Source of the DNA: Ferrimonas sediminicola
GTDB taxonomy: Bacteria; Pseudomonadota; Gammaproteobacteria; Enterobacterales; Shewanellaceae
Direction of reading: 5' to 3'
Assembly (NCBI RefSeq): GCF_005116715.1
Contig: NZ_SWCI01000002.1
Location: 1-64,000, forward strand
Length of the DNA stretch: 64,000 nucleotides
Made by a program: the position numbers and the translations under genes. A model generated the notes under the pieces. The model was not told where the DNA came from, searched no databases, and saw only the letters and a program-made list of their open reading frames with translations. Shown piece by piece: positions 28,450 through 37,675 of the stretch. The number at the start of each line of letters is the position of its first letter. Positions within the stretch are counted from its first letter, which is position 1.

Positions 28450-29115
28450 ATGTTGAAACCCGTTGATTCCCTGCTTAAGCGCGATGACCTGTGGCTGGCC
28501 AGCCAGTGGCAGCAGGAACCGTGCGGCATCGCCACCGGTTTTCCCGGCCTGGACCGCCACCTGGCCCGTCAGGGCTGGCCGAACTGTGGTGTGGTGGAGG
28601 TGCTGGTGGCCGATCCCGGCAGCGGCGAGGTGTTGCTGCTGCAGAGCCTGATGACGCCGGCACAGGACCAGTGGCTGCTGCTGATCTGTCCCCCCTTCGT
28701 TCCCTACGCCCCCGCCTGGAGCCGGAAGTTGGACCTGAGCCGGTTGTTGTGCCTCACCGAGCTGGATCGCAAGGAACAGCTGTGGGCGGCGGAGCAGGCG
28801 CTGGCCAGCGGCAGCTGTCAGCGGGTACTGCTGTGGCTCGATGCCCTGTCGGTGAGTGAATCCCGGCGGCTGCAACTGGCGGCGGAACGGGGGGACAGTG
28901 TCGCCCTGGTGTTCCTGCCATTGGCGCTGGAGCAGCAGAGCCATCCGGTCGGCCTGCGCCTGAGGCTGACACCCGAGCCCGCTGGCCATCGCCTGCAGAT
29001 CCTCAAGCAGCGCGGTGGCTGGCCCCAATCGCCCCAGCGGCTGCCCCTGGCCCCCCAGGGCTGGGGGGCGCTCCCCGCCAGGGACGCGGCCACCCTGGTA
29101 CAAGGGCCCTGGTAA
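28450..29115 (+). CDS. imuA: translesion synthesis protein ImuA
   Basis: I choose ATG 28450 (MLKPVDSLLKRDDLWLASQW), downstream of the LexA box, giving 221 residues. The sequence is RecA/SulA-like (GIATGFPGLDRHLARQGWP, VVEVLVADPGSGEVLLLQSL). ImuA is a RecA-like accessory factor of the ImuA-ImuB-DnaE2 mutasome. Its TAA stop shares a base with the imuB ATG (TAATG), giving tight coupling. Confidence 0.88.
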   Translation: MLKPVDSLLKRDDLWLASQWQQEPCGIATGFPGLDRHLARQGWPNCGVVEVLVADPGSGEVLLLQSLMTPAQDQWLLLICPPFVPYAPAWSRKLDLSRLLCLTELDRKEQLWAAEQALASGSCQRVLLWLDALSVSESRRLQLAAERGDSVALVFLPLALEQQSHPVGLRLRLTPEPAGHRLQILKQRGGWPQSPQRLPLAPQGWGALPARDAATLVQGPW

Positions 29116-30512
29116 TGCTGTGGCTGGGTTTGCACTTCGTGGATCTGCAGCTGCACCATCAGGCGCGGGCGCTGGAGCAGGTGCCCCCCCTGGCCCTGGT
29201 GGGCGGGGTGCCTATTCGGGTGCTGCAGCTCAATGAGCTGGCGAGGGCGGTTGGAGTGGCACCGGGGCAGAGCCTGGCCACCGCCTCCGCCCTGTGCCCC
29301 GAGCTTCGGCTGCTGGAGCCCATGGCCGACCAAGCCGCCGTGCTGGAGGAGTTGGCGGCCTGGGCCTATGGCTTCAGTGGCCGGGTGGTGCTGGTGCCGC
29401 CGGACAGGCTGTTGCTGGAGGTGGGCAGCATGCTGCGGCTGTTCGGCGGCCTGGCCCAGTGGCGTGCCGCCATCAACCTCAGCCTGGCGGCCCTGGGGTT
29501 GCCTTGCCGCCAGGGGCTGGGACACACCCCTCAGGCGGCGGCGCTGCTGGCGCGCAGCGGTGAGGATGCCGATACCCTGGAGGAGGAGGCACTACGGGCT
29601 CGACTGCTGGCCCTGCCGGTGACCGCCCTGGAGCTGCCGGGAGACAGCACAGAGCGGCTGCTTGGGATGGGGATCCGCCAGGCGGAGCAACTCTACCGCC
29701 TGCCCAGGTCAGAACTGGGGCAGCGTTTCGGCAGTGAGCTGCTGCTCTATCTCTCCCGCCTGTGGGGAGAGATGCCCGATCCGCGCCAGGAGTACCAGCC
29801 CCCCCCAGGCTTCCATCAGAAGCTGGTGTTGCTGGAAGAGGTGGAGCTGGCCCAGGTGTTGCTGTTTCCCCTGAAGCGGATGCTGGTGGCCCTGGGGGAG
29901 TTTCTGCGCCACCGCCAGCTGGCCTGTGACGCCTTTACCCTGACCCTGGTACATCGCCAGGGGCTGGCTCGGCAAGTGGTGCTGCGCCCCGGCTTCGCCG
30001 AGCATCGCAGCGAGCAACTGCTGAAGCTGGTGCAGTTGAGGTTTGAGCGCCTGACCCTGTACCAGCCGGTGGTGGAGCTGGCGCTCACCGCGGAGCACTT
30101 CAGCGACCTGGAGCCCGCGTCCCGGGGCCTGAGTGCCCAGGTGCTGCCTGGGGGGCCGTCCTCCCCGGCCCGGGAGCTGGTGGCCCAGCTGATGGCCCGC
30201 CTGGGAGAGTCCAGGGTCAGGGGGGTGGGCTGCGTGGATGAGATCCGCCCCGAACGGGCCTGGCGCTGGGGGGAACCCGGCGCCCGCAGTGCGCCGGCGC
30301 CGCAGCGTCCCCGTCCGCCCTGGTTGCTGGAGGAGCCCCTGGCGGCACAGCGCAGTGACTTGCGGCTGCGTCAGGGGCCGGAACGACTGGAGAGTGGCTG
30401 GTGGGACGGTGCTCCCGTGGCCCGGGACTACTACCTGGCCCAGGTGACCGATGGTCGCTGGTGCTGGGCGTTTCGCGATGGTCGGGGGTGGTTTATCCAT
30501 GGCTGGTTCTGA
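29115..30512 (+). CDS. imuB: Y-family polymerase-like mutasome protein ImuB
   Basis: The 465-residue Y-family polymerase relative begins MLWLGLHFVDLQLHH. In active polymerases that start carries a catalytic aspartate and DMDAFFA; here the acidic core is lost, as known for ImuB. It acts as the hub linking ImuA and DnaE2 and binds the beta clamp. The helix-hairpin-helix region (LLGMGIRQAEQLYRLPRSELGQRFG) and little-finger region are present. It overlaps dnaE2 by 14 bp. Confidence 0.9.
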   Translation: MLWLGLHFVDLQLHHQARALEQVPPLALVGGVPIRVLQLNELARAVGVAPGQSLATASALCPELRLLEPMADQAAVLEELAAWAYGFSGRVVLVPPDRLLLEVGSMLRLFGGLAQWRAAINLSLAALGLPCRQGLGHTPQAAALLARSGEDADTLEEEALRARLLALPVTALELPGDSTERLLGMGIRQAEQLYRLPRSELGQRFGSELLLYLSRLWGEMPDPRQEYQPPPGFHQKLVLLEEVELAQVLLFPLKRMLVALGEFLRHRQLACDAFTLTLVHRQGLARQVVLRPGFAEHRSEQLLKLVQLRFERLTLYQPVVELALTAEHFSDLEPASRGLSAQVLPGGPSSPARELVAQLMARLGESRVRGVGCVDEIRPERAWRWGEPGARSAPAPQRPRPPWLLEEPLAAQRSDLRLRQGPERLESGWWDGAPVARDYYLAQVTDGRWCWAFRDGRGWFIHGWF

Positions 30513-33500
30513 GCCTGGCTACGCCGAACTGCACTGCCTGAGCAACTACAGCTTCCTGCAGGGGGCCTCCCACCCTGCAGAGCTGGTGGCTCAGGCGGCC
30601 AGCCTGGGCTATGACGCCATTGCCCTGACCGACGAGTGCTCCCTGGCGGGGATCGTCAAGGCCTGGGAGGCGGCCCGGGAGCATGGCATCAAGCTGATCA
30701 CCGGCTGCGAGTTCCGTTTCGGTGAGGCCACCCTGGTGGTGCTGGCCCAGAGCCGCCGCGGTTATGGCCGGCTTTCCGCCCTGATCACCCAGGCTCGCCG
30801 GCGCAGCCCCAAGGGGGAGTACGTTATCCACTGGAGCGATCTGGCGCCGGGCCTGGAGGAGTGCCTGCTGCTGCTTAGGCCGGTGGCGGGCACCGAGCGG
30901 GCGCGGCTGGATCCGATCCTGGCGACGCTGGTCCCCCTCTACCGGGGGCGACTGTGGTTGCTGGTGGAGCGCCACTTCGCGCCCGATGACGCTACCACCC
31001 TGGCCCTGACCGAGGCCCTGGGACAGCGGTGGTCAGTGCCCCTGGTGTGTGCCGGCGGCGTGCGGATGCACGATGTGACCCGCCAGCCGTTGCTGGACCT
31101 GCTCTGCTGCGTGCACCATGGTTGTACCCTGGCCCAGGCGGGCTGGCGGCTGGAGGGCAACCGCGAGGCGCATCTCAAGAGCCTGGAAGCCCTGGGACGT
31201 CGTTACCGCCGGGAGTGGCTGGCTCAGACCCAGGTGATCGCCGAGCTGTGCCGGTTCGAGCTTGGGGAGCTGCGTTACCAGTACCCGGCTGAGGTAGTGC
31301 CCGCCGGGCTGAGCGCCTCCCGCTACCTGCGCCAGGAGACCGAGGCCGGTGCCCGCCGCCGCTACCCCGATGGTGTTCCCGAGAGGGTGGCGGCCCAGAT
31401 AGAGAGAGAGCTGCAGCTGATCGATGAGTTGGAGTACCACTACTTCTTCCTGACCATCTACGACATCGTCCGCTTTGCCCGGACCCGGAAGATCCTCTAC
31501 CAGGGACGGGGCTCGGCGGCCAACTCGGTGGTGTGCTACTGCCTGGGGATCACCGAGGTGGATCCCACCCAGGTGAACCTGCTGTTCGAGCGCTTTATCT
31601 CCAGGGAGCGCAACGAACCGCCGGACATCGATGTGGATTTCGAGCACCAGCGGCGGGAGGAGGTGATTCAGTACATCTATGGCAAGTATGGGCGGGAGCG
31701 GGCGGCGCTGGCGGCCACGGTGATCAGCTACCGCTTCAAGAGCGCGGTGCGGGACGTGGGCAAGGCGCTGGGGCTGGATGAGAGCTACCAGGAGCGCCTG
31801 ATCAAGCAGGTGGACCGCCGCGACAAGGACACCACCTGGCAGAGCCAGACCCAGGCGCTGATCGGCGAAGAGGGCGTGCCCGCTGGCGCCGCCGCCCACC
31901 TGGTTCCCTTGGTGGAGAGCCTGATCGGTTTTCCCCGTCACCTCTCCCAGCATGTGGGCGGCTTTATCATCTCCCAGGGTCCGCTGGCGGAACTGGTGCC
32001 GGTGGAGAACGCCGCCATGGCGGATCGCACGGTGATCCAGTGGGACAAAGACGATCTTGAAACCCTGGGGCTGCTCAAGGTGGACGTGCTGGCCCTGGGG
32101 ATGCTGACCGCCATCCGTCGCTGCTTCGACCTTATAGGCCAGTGGCGGGGCCAGCCCTATGGCATGGATGATGTGCAGCGGGAGCAGCCCCAGGTGTATG
32201 ACATGCTGTGCCGGGCGGACAGCATCGGCGTGTTCCAGATCGAGTCCAGGGCGCAGAGCAACATGCTCCCCAGGCTGCGCCCAAGGAGTTATTACGATCT
32301 GGTGATTCAGATCGCCATAGTCCGTCCTGGTCCCATCCAGGGAGAGATGGTCCACCCCTACCTGCGACGCCGCCATGGCCTGGAGCCGGTGAGTTACCCC
32401 AGTGAGGCGGTGCGTGAGGTGCTGGAGCGCACCCTGGGTGTCCCCATCTTCCAGGAGCAGGTGATCAAACTGGCGATGGTGGCCGCCGGATTCTCCGGTG
32501 GGGAGGCGGATCGTCTGCGCCGGGCCATGGCCAGCTGGAAGCGCCACGGGGAGTTGGACAAGTTCGAGACCAAGCTGCTGTCGGGAATGGCGGAGCGGGG
32601 CTACAGCGAGGCCTTCGCCCGCCAGGTGTTCAACCAGATCCGCGGCTTTGGCGAATACGGCTTCCCCGAATCCCACTCCGCCAGTTTCGCCCTGCTGGCC
32701 TATGTGTCCGCCTACCTCAAGTACCACCATCCGGCGGCGTTCTGCTGTGCGCTGCTCAACAGCCAGCCGATGGGGTTCTATACCCCCTCTCAACTGGTGC
32801 AGGATCTCCGTCGTCACGGGGTCAGCGTGTTGCCGGTGTCGGTGAACCACAGCGGCTGGGATCATCGTCTGGAGTCGGTGGCCGGCGAAGCCGGGTTGCG
32901 GCTGGGCCTGAGGCTGGTGAAGGGACTGTGCGAGGAGGCGGGCAGGGCGGTGGTCTGTGCCCGGCCCGAGGGCGGGTACCGCGACAGCCAGCAACTGGCT
33001 TCCCTCAGCGCCCTGGGGCGGCCGGATCTGGAGCGGCTGGCGGCCGCCGATGCCCTCAGGAGCATGGTTGGCCACCGCTACCAGGCCCGCTGGCAGTTGG
33101 CGGCGGTGATGGAGCAGTTGCCCCTGTTTGGCGAGGAGCCGCCTCAGAGCCAGGTGACCCTGGCGGCTCCCGAGGCAGAGGAGGAGATGCTCACCGACTT
33201 CACCCAGCTGGGGCTGACCCTGGGGGAGCACCCGATGTCGATGCTGCGCCGCCGTGGCCTGATGAAGGGCCAGGTGAATGCCGAGCAGTTGATGGGCTGT
33301 CGTCAGGGCCAACCGGTGACTCTGACCGGCGTGGTGGTGGGGCGCCAACGCCCGGGTACCGCCAGTGGCGTAACCTTCATTACCCTGGAGGATGAAACCG
33401 GCAATGCCAATGTGGTGGTGTGGAGTCGCACCGCCCAGGCTCAACGCCAGCCTTATCTGACCGCCAGGTTGATGCAGGTGAGTGGCAAAGTAGAGAAGGG

Positions 33501-33591
33501 GGAGGGGGTGGTGCACCTGATGGCCGGGCGCTTGCTGGACAGAAGTGAACTGTTTGACAATTTCAGGGTGAAATCGCGAAACTTTCGTTAA
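30499..33591 (+). CDS. dnaE2: error-prone DNA polymerase DnaE2
   Basis: I choose ATG 30499 (MAGSEPGYAELHCLSNYSFLQGASHP), giving 1030 residues. It shows the PHP domain (LHCLSNYSFLQGASHP), the palm aspartates in RNEPPDIDVDFEHQRREEV, the fingers (ESRAQSNMLPRLRPRSYYDL), and a C-terminal OB fold (VTLTGVVVGRQRPGTASGVTFITLEDETG). DnaE2 does mutagenic bypass after DNA damage together with ImuA and ImuB. It is the third gene of the SOS operon. Confidence 0.95.
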   Translation: MAGSEPGYAELHCLSNYSFLQGASHPAELVAQAASLGYDAIALTDECSLAGIVKAWEAAREHGIKLITGCEFRFGEATLVVLAQSRRGYGRLSALITQARRRSPKGEYVIHWSDLAPGLEECLLLLRPVAGTERARLDPILATLVPLYRGRLWLLVERHFAPDDATTLALTEALGQRWSVPLVCAGGVRMHDVTRQPLLDLLCCVHHGCTLAQAGWRLEGNREAHLKSLEALGRRYRREWLAQTQVIAELCRFELGELRYQYPAEVVPAGLSASRYLRQETEAGARRRYPDGVPERVAAQIERELQLIDELEYHYFFLTIYDIVRFARTRKILYQGRGSAANSVVCYCLGITEVDPTQVNLLFERFISRERNEPPDIDVDFEHQRREEVIQYIYGKYGRERAALAATVISYRFKSAVRDVGKALGLDESYQERLIKQVDRRDKDTTWQSQTQALIGEEGVPAGAAAHLVPLVESLIGFPRHLSQHVGGFIISQGPLAELVPVENAAMADRTVIQWDKDDLETLGLLKVDVLALGMLTAIRRCFDLIGQWRGQPYGMDDVQREQPQVYDMLCRADSIGVFQIESRAQSNMLPRLRPRSYYDLVIQIAIVRPGPIQGEMVHPYLRRRHGLEPVSYPSEAVREVLERTLGVPIFQEQVIKLAMVAAGFSGGEADRLRRAMASWKRHGELDKFETKLLSGMAERGYSEAFARQVFNQIRGFGEYGFPESHSASFALLAYVSAYLKYHHPAAFCCALLNSQPMGFYTPSQLVQDLRRHGVSVLPVSVNHSGWDHRLESVAGEAGLRLGLRLVKGLCEEAGRAVVCARPEGGYRDSQQLASLSALGRPDLERLAAADALRSMVGHRYQARWQLAAVMEQLPLFGEEPPQSQVTLAAPEAEEEMLTDFTQLGLTLGEHPMSMLRRRGLMKGQVNAEQLMGCRQGQPVTLTGVVVGRQRPGTASGVTFITLEDETGNANVVVWSRTAQAQRQPYLTARLMQVSGKVEKGEGVVHLMAGRLLDRSELFDNFRVKSRNFR

Positions 33592-33690
33592 CAAGCTGGT
33601 ATCATTTTTGAGCTGGGCAGATTAACTGATAAAAAAATCACCAGGGGGTTTGTAAACGCCGATAACCTGAGTATACTTGAACTCGATAAC

Positions 33691-33708
33691 GGGCGGTAAG
33701 GACCGTCC
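33691..33708 (+). promoter_or_regulatory. hairpin in the cold-shock gene leader
   Basis: GGGCGGT and ACCGTCC form a 7-bp stem with one G-U pair and a 4-nt loop. The hairpin ends 27 bp before the ATG and has no U-run. Leaders of cold-shock genes often fold in temperature-dependent ways; that role here is inference. Confidence 0.35.
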
Positions 33709-33735
33709 GTGCGATTGATTGAAAAAGAGTTAGAT

Positions 33736-33945
33736 ATGTCTGAACAAGTTACTGGAACAGTTAAGTGGTTTAACGACGAAAAAGGATTTGGCTTCATCTC
33801 CCGTGAAGATGGCAAGGATGTGTTCGTACACTTCTCTGCTATCCAGGGCAATGGACGCCGTACCCTGGTTGAGGGTCAGCAAGTGACCATGACCGTAATT
33901 CAAGGCCAAAAGGGTCCTCAAGCTGAGAATGTAAGCGTTATCTAA
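33736..33945 (+). CDS. cold-shock domain protein (CspA family)
   Basis: The 69-residue protein is a single OB-fold cold-shock domain with RNP1-like [10 protein letters not shown] and RNP2-like [10 protein letters not shown]. It binds single-stranded RNA and DNA. I choose ATG 33736 ([18 protein letters not shown]). The paralogue letter cannot be set from sequence alone. A long leader and its own terminator make it a single-gene unit. Confidence 0.92.
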   Translation: MSEQVTGTVKWFNDEKGFGFISREDGKDVFVHFSAIQGNGRRTLVEGQQVTMTVIQGQKGPQAENVSVI

Positions 33946-33967
33946 CACTTACCCAAGCAGATTTTTA

Positions 33968-33997
33968 GGGCCCTTGCCGTCAGGCGAGGGCCTTTTT
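33968..33997 (+). terminator. terminator after cold-shock gene
   Basis: A 10-bp stem GGCCCTTGCC/GGCGAGGGCC (one G-U pair) with a GTCA loop is followed by T5. Confidence 0.88.
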
Positions 33998-34093
33998 ATT
34001 TCCATTTTCATCTGTCTGGCCGGTTCGTCCCCTTGGGGGCGTGCTCCTCTTTGAGCCACACTTACCCCAGGTTGTGTCTCGGGGGAGTGTGCG

Positions 34094-36274
34094 ATGAGGT
34101 GGTTTTATTATCTGCTGACTCTGGTACTGGCGATCCTGCTGGGGGTACTGGGTTACTTCCAGTACCTGCGCTGGACTCATCCCTACCATCAGATGCAGGT
34201 GAACCGGTTGCCTCCGCCGGTCGACGTGCCTGTGATCGACTACCGGCCTCATCTGGCCCTGGTGACCCGTCCCGATGACACCTACTTCTTCCCCATTCCC
34301 CTTGGAGAGGTTGGGCCCAGTCAACCACTCTATGCCGGTCCGCGGCAGTACCCCTTTTTCTGCATGACCCTGCTGGCCGGTTTGGGCCAACCTGCAGTGG
34401 ATAACCACCAGGGGTATGGTGTTCCCGTGTACGAGGAGCGGGGAGGCCGGCCGGGCAGCCGCATTGTCGGGTATAGCCGCGACTGCGGGCTCCCCAGCCG
34501 GCTTAGCTACTACTTTGCCGATATCAGGGGGCAGGTCCGCCGATACGATCCCGGTGCTCCTCCCCCCCCTGAGGCGGTGGCCCAGACCCGGCTGGGCAGT
34601 GACTTGGTGCCGGAGATCTACCGGGTGGAGAGTGGCACCATCAACCGTTACATCTATCACATAGCCATGCTGGCCACGCCACAACAGGCCCGAACCGAGG
34701 CCCCCTGGTGGAACCGCAAGCTAATCTACCAGTTTCACGGTGGCAGTGGCATCGGTTTCCGTCAGGGACGGGTCAAACCCATCCGGCTGCTGAGCAAACG
34801 GCGCGAACAGTTGCGCAGCGGCTATGCGGTGATCACCTCCAGCGGCAACAAGACCAGCTACACCTACGACATGATCCGTGCCGAGGACACCGCCAGGCGG
34901 GTCAAGCGTCAATTCACCAGCCTCTACGGCCAGCCCAGGTACACCATCGGCATCGGCGGATCCGGCGGGGGACTGGCCCAGTACCTGATGGCTCAGAATC
35001 GTGCGGGTGTATTCGATGGCGCCCTGGCGCTGTACGCCTATCCGGATATGGTGACCCAGACCCTCTATGGCCTGGACTGCGATCTGCTCAATACCTATTA
35101 CGCCTTTCGCGCCCGGCGCAACCATCGTTGGCAGGACTTTGACAACCGGGTCTCCCTGGAGGGGATGAACGCCAGGGCCGGCTTCGATCATAAGGCGGCC
35201 TTCCTTGAGCCGCTCAACCAGCTGCTGCATGGACGCTGGCCCAGTTGGCCCGAGGGATCCAGTGAGTGTATCAACGGTTGGTTCGGCTTGTCGGCCCTGA
35301 TCCACAACCCCCATCAGGGCTATATTCGCCCCATGTTTTCAGAGCCGATCCAGGCCCGGGGCCACTGGAGCTACTGGGAGGACCTGGTTGAGATCTATGG
35401 CCGCGATGCCCGAGGGTACGCCCGCAGTGCCTGGGGCAACATGGGGGTTCAGTATGGGCTGCGCCCCCTGGTCTCCGGGCAACTGACCATGGGCGAGTTT
35501 CTGCACCTCAATCGCCACATCGGCAGTTGGCGCAGGCCACACAGGATGGAGGCGGAATCCATCTGGCTGCCATTGGGGAACAAACTGCCCCTGTGGCTCT
35601 CCCTGTGGGGCAATCACAACATTACCGAGGGAGCCCCGGCGGAACGGCGGCAACCGGATCCCATCGCCGTGGAGAGGGCCTATCGCAGCGGTCAGGTGTT
35701 TGTGGGCAGCAATCCCCTGCCGGTGATCGATCTGCGCCACTACCTGGAGCCGGAACTGGATATGCATCACCTCTCCGCCTCCTTTGAGGCCAGGGCCAGG
35801 ATTCTGGCCTGGGAGGGGCACAGGGACAACCAGGTGATCTGGGTCTCCCACCGGGACTACACCCCGATCGCCGAGGCGTTTGCGGCGATGGAGGGGTGGC
35901 TGGAGGCCAAAGTGCGTGGCGAGCCCAGGCCGGCGGGGCTTGAGGATCAGTGCTTCGATGAGCAGGGCAAGGTGATCTATCGAGGGGAGGATGCCTGGGA
36001 TGGCGAGTGGAATCACCGGGAGCCCGGCGCCTGCAGTCAGCGTTATCCCCATTTCAGCAACTCCCGCGTCCAGGCGGGCGGCCCCTGGCTGGGCAGCGTG
36101 TTTCAGTGCCGACTGATCCCACTGGAACAGGCGGTGGCCCGTGGCCAATACGGCTCCCTGGATGTCGGCCCCTACCTGGCGCGGCTCAAGGCGATCTTCC
36201 CCGGAGGCGTGTGTGACCTCACCTCGGCCGATGCGCTGCGTCCGGCCGACCTCAATCCGGCATTGGGCTTTTAG
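34094..36274 (+). CDS. large envelope-anchored hydrolase-like protein (DUF6351 type)
   Basis: The 726-residue protein starts with one N-terminal hydrophobic segment (residues 3-24) and is otherwise exported-looking. An alpha/beta hydrolase core is suggested by LIYQFHGGSGIGF and a nucleophile elbow near S290 (TIGIGGSGGGLAQYLM). I recall this arrangement from the DUF6351 family, whose substrates are unknown. Late pairs of cysteines (CFDEQG, CSQRYPH, CRLIPL, CDLTSAD) could be disulfides. It stands alone between the csp terminator and convergent trhA, which it overlaps by 4 bp. The substrate is not deducible. Confidence 0.55.
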   Translation: MRWFYYLLTLVLAILLGVLGYFQYLRWTHPYHQMQVNRLPPPVDVPVIDYRPHLALVTRPDDTYFFPIPLGEVGPSQPLYAGPRQYPFFCMTLLAGLGQPAVDNHQGYGVPVYEERGGRPGSRIVGYSRDCGLPSRLSYYFADIRGQVRRYDPGAPPPPEAVAQTRLGSDLVPEIYRVESGTINRYIYHIAMLATPQQARTEAPWWNRKLIYQFHGGSGIGFRQGRVKPIRLLSKRREQLRSGYAVITSSGNKTSYTYDMIRAEDTARRVKRQFTSLYGQPRYTIGIGGSGGGLAQYLMAQNRAGVFDGALALYAYPDMVTQTLYGLDCDLLNTYYAFRARRNHRWQDFDNRVSLEGMNARAGFDHKAAFLEPLNQLLHGRWPSWPEGSSECINGWFGLSALIHNPHQGYIRPMFSEPIQARGHWSYWEDLVEIYGRDARGYARSAWGNMGVQYGLRPLVSGQLTMGEFLHLNRHIGSWRRPHRMEAESIWLPLGNKLPLWLSLWGNHNITEGAPAERRQPDPIAVERAYRSGQVFVGSNPLPVIDLRHYLEPELDMHHLSASFEARARILAWEGHRDNQVIWVSHRDYTPIAEAFAAMEGWLEAKVRGEPRPAGLEDQCFDEQGKVIYRGEDAWDGEWNHREPGACSQRYPHFSNSRVQAGGPWLGSVFQCRLIPLEQAVARGQYGSLDVGPYLARLKAIFPGGVCDLTSADALRPADLNPALGF

Positions 36275-36918
36275 CCGGGGATGACAAACACGGCGATGGC
36301 CACACAATGACACACGGCCCCTCCCAGCACACACAGGTGCCAGATGGCATGGGTATAGGGGGTCTGCTTGGCGACGTAGAAGGCCACCCCACCGCTGTAG
36401 CACAGGCCGCCTATCCACAGCAGGTTGAAGCCGGCGTCGGGCAGGGACTGGTAGAGGGGATAGATCACCAGCAGGCAGAGCCAGCCCATCACCAGGTAGG
36501 TGGTCAGGGCCAGCTTTTTATAGCGATGTACGAAGAACGCCTTGAACAGAATCCCCGCCAACGCCATGGCCCAGATGATGGCCAGCACCAGATCCGCCAT
36601 CCAGTCGTCCAGGCTGATCACCATCATCGGTGTGTAGGTGCCGGCGATCAGCAGGTAGATGGCGCAGTGATCCAGGCGTTTGAACACCTGCTTGGCGCCG
36701 GGGTGGCTGACGGCGTGATAGAGGGTGGAGAACAGAAACAGCAGGATCAGGCTGGCACCATAGATGCTGATGCTGGCGATCTCCCAGGCGTCGAGCACCG
36801 GAATCGCCTTGGTAAGCATCAGGGTCAGGCCGACGATGGCGGCGGCAACGCCGAGGCCATGGGTGACCGCATTGGCGATCTCTTCACCGGGGGAGTAGGG
36901 TTGGATTTGGCTGTGCAT
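36271..36918 (-). CDS. trhA: TrhA/hemolysin III family membrane protein
   Basis: The 215-residue protein has seven membrane helices. Family signatures are EEIANAVTHGLG at the start, FSTLYHAV, RLDHCAIYLLIAGTYTP, and a C-terminal HAIWHLCVLGGAVCHC. The conserved histidines form a metal site shared with PAQR receptors. E. coli TrhA (YqfA) affects membrane lipid balance. The haemolysin name is historical. Confidence 0.9.
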   Translation of the reverse strand: MHSQIQPYSPGEEIANAVTHGLGVAAAIVGLTLMLTKAIPVLDAWEIASISIYGASLILLFLFSTLYHAVSHPGAKQVFKRLDHCAIYLLIAGTYTPMMVISLDDWMADLVLAIIWAMALAGILFKAFFVHRYKKLALTTYLVMGWLCLLVIYPLYQSLPDAGFNLLWIGGLCYSGGVAFYVAKQTPYTHAIWHLCVLGGAVCHCVAIAVFVIPG

Positions 36919-37016
36919 CGGGCTCTCACTGAGATACAGGTCAAACCAGAATGGTAGCAGCAGGAGGTTCAGCTAACAAGTGTTAGCCGAACCGCGTAGG
37001 AGATTGAAAATTAGCG

Positions 37017-37457
37017 TTACTGAATCACCCTGGCCTGTTGCAGCAGACTCATCAACTGGGCCTCATCCAGCTCCAGCTCTGGGATGATCTGCTCGATGGT
37101 ACCCAGGGCGAGGTCGAAGTCTCCCTGTTGATGGATCAGGTAGGCGGCCAGTCCGGCGGCGGTGCGCTGTCCGCCGCTGCAGTGGACCGCCACCGCCCCT
37201 TCGAACTGCTCGATAAAGTTGACCATCTGCTCTAACTGCACCCGGCTGGGGATCTGGCCGCTGGCCACAGGCAGCCACAGAAACGGCAGTTTCCAATCCT
37301 GGTAGAGTTGATGGTTGTCCTGATCATCGCACAGTGAGATCACCGCTTGAAATCTGGCCTTGGCCAGGGCCCCCAGTTCATGGGCTTCGGGTTTGCGGAT
37401 GCCGGCCAGCTTGCCGGGCTCTACCCATCTCGGGGTCAATTCTGCCTCTTGGTTCAT
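37017..37457 (-). CDS. phosphatase-like protein with Cx4R loop (DUF442-like)
   Basis: The 146-residue protein has a dual-specificity phosphatase-like fold. The P-loop is HCSGGQRTAAG with C93 and R98, so only four residues separate cysteine and arginine. Classical phosphatases have five. A short loop occurs in DUF442/BlaH-type and rhodanese-like proteins, to which this probably belongs. An acidic loop, CDDQDN, may supply the general acid. It has a GGGAGAG ribosome site and no obvious operon partner. The substrate is unknown. Confidence 0.65.
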   Translation of the reverse strand: MNQEAELTPRWVEPGKLAGIRKPEAHELGALAKARFQAVISLCDDQDNHQLYQDWKLPFLWLPVASGQIPSRVQLEQMVNFIEQFEGAVAVHCSGGQRTAAGLAAYLIHQQGDFDLALGTIEQIIPELELDEAQLMSLLQQARVIQ

Positions 37458-37675
37458 GGCGCTCTCCCATTCATGAGTGAGCTCAGTTTAGGGGGCGTAT
37501 GCTGAATAGAATTTAAACGGAGTTGGCCGAGAGACTGACAACCGCTGAGCTGGTACAGGAGGGGTACAGAAACGGGCCCGGCCGGCGTCACTTTCCTCAC
37601 AGGATCCAGCGCCTCAGACGGCCGCTGGCGACACCTGGCGAGGAAGGACAACGGCGTGCCGTCGTCCCTGTCGGA

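Noticed and set aside
31033-33594. 853-codon open frame antisense to dnaE2
   Set aside because: It is a shadow of the dnaE2 coding frame, rich in H, Q and G, with no domain or ribosome site.
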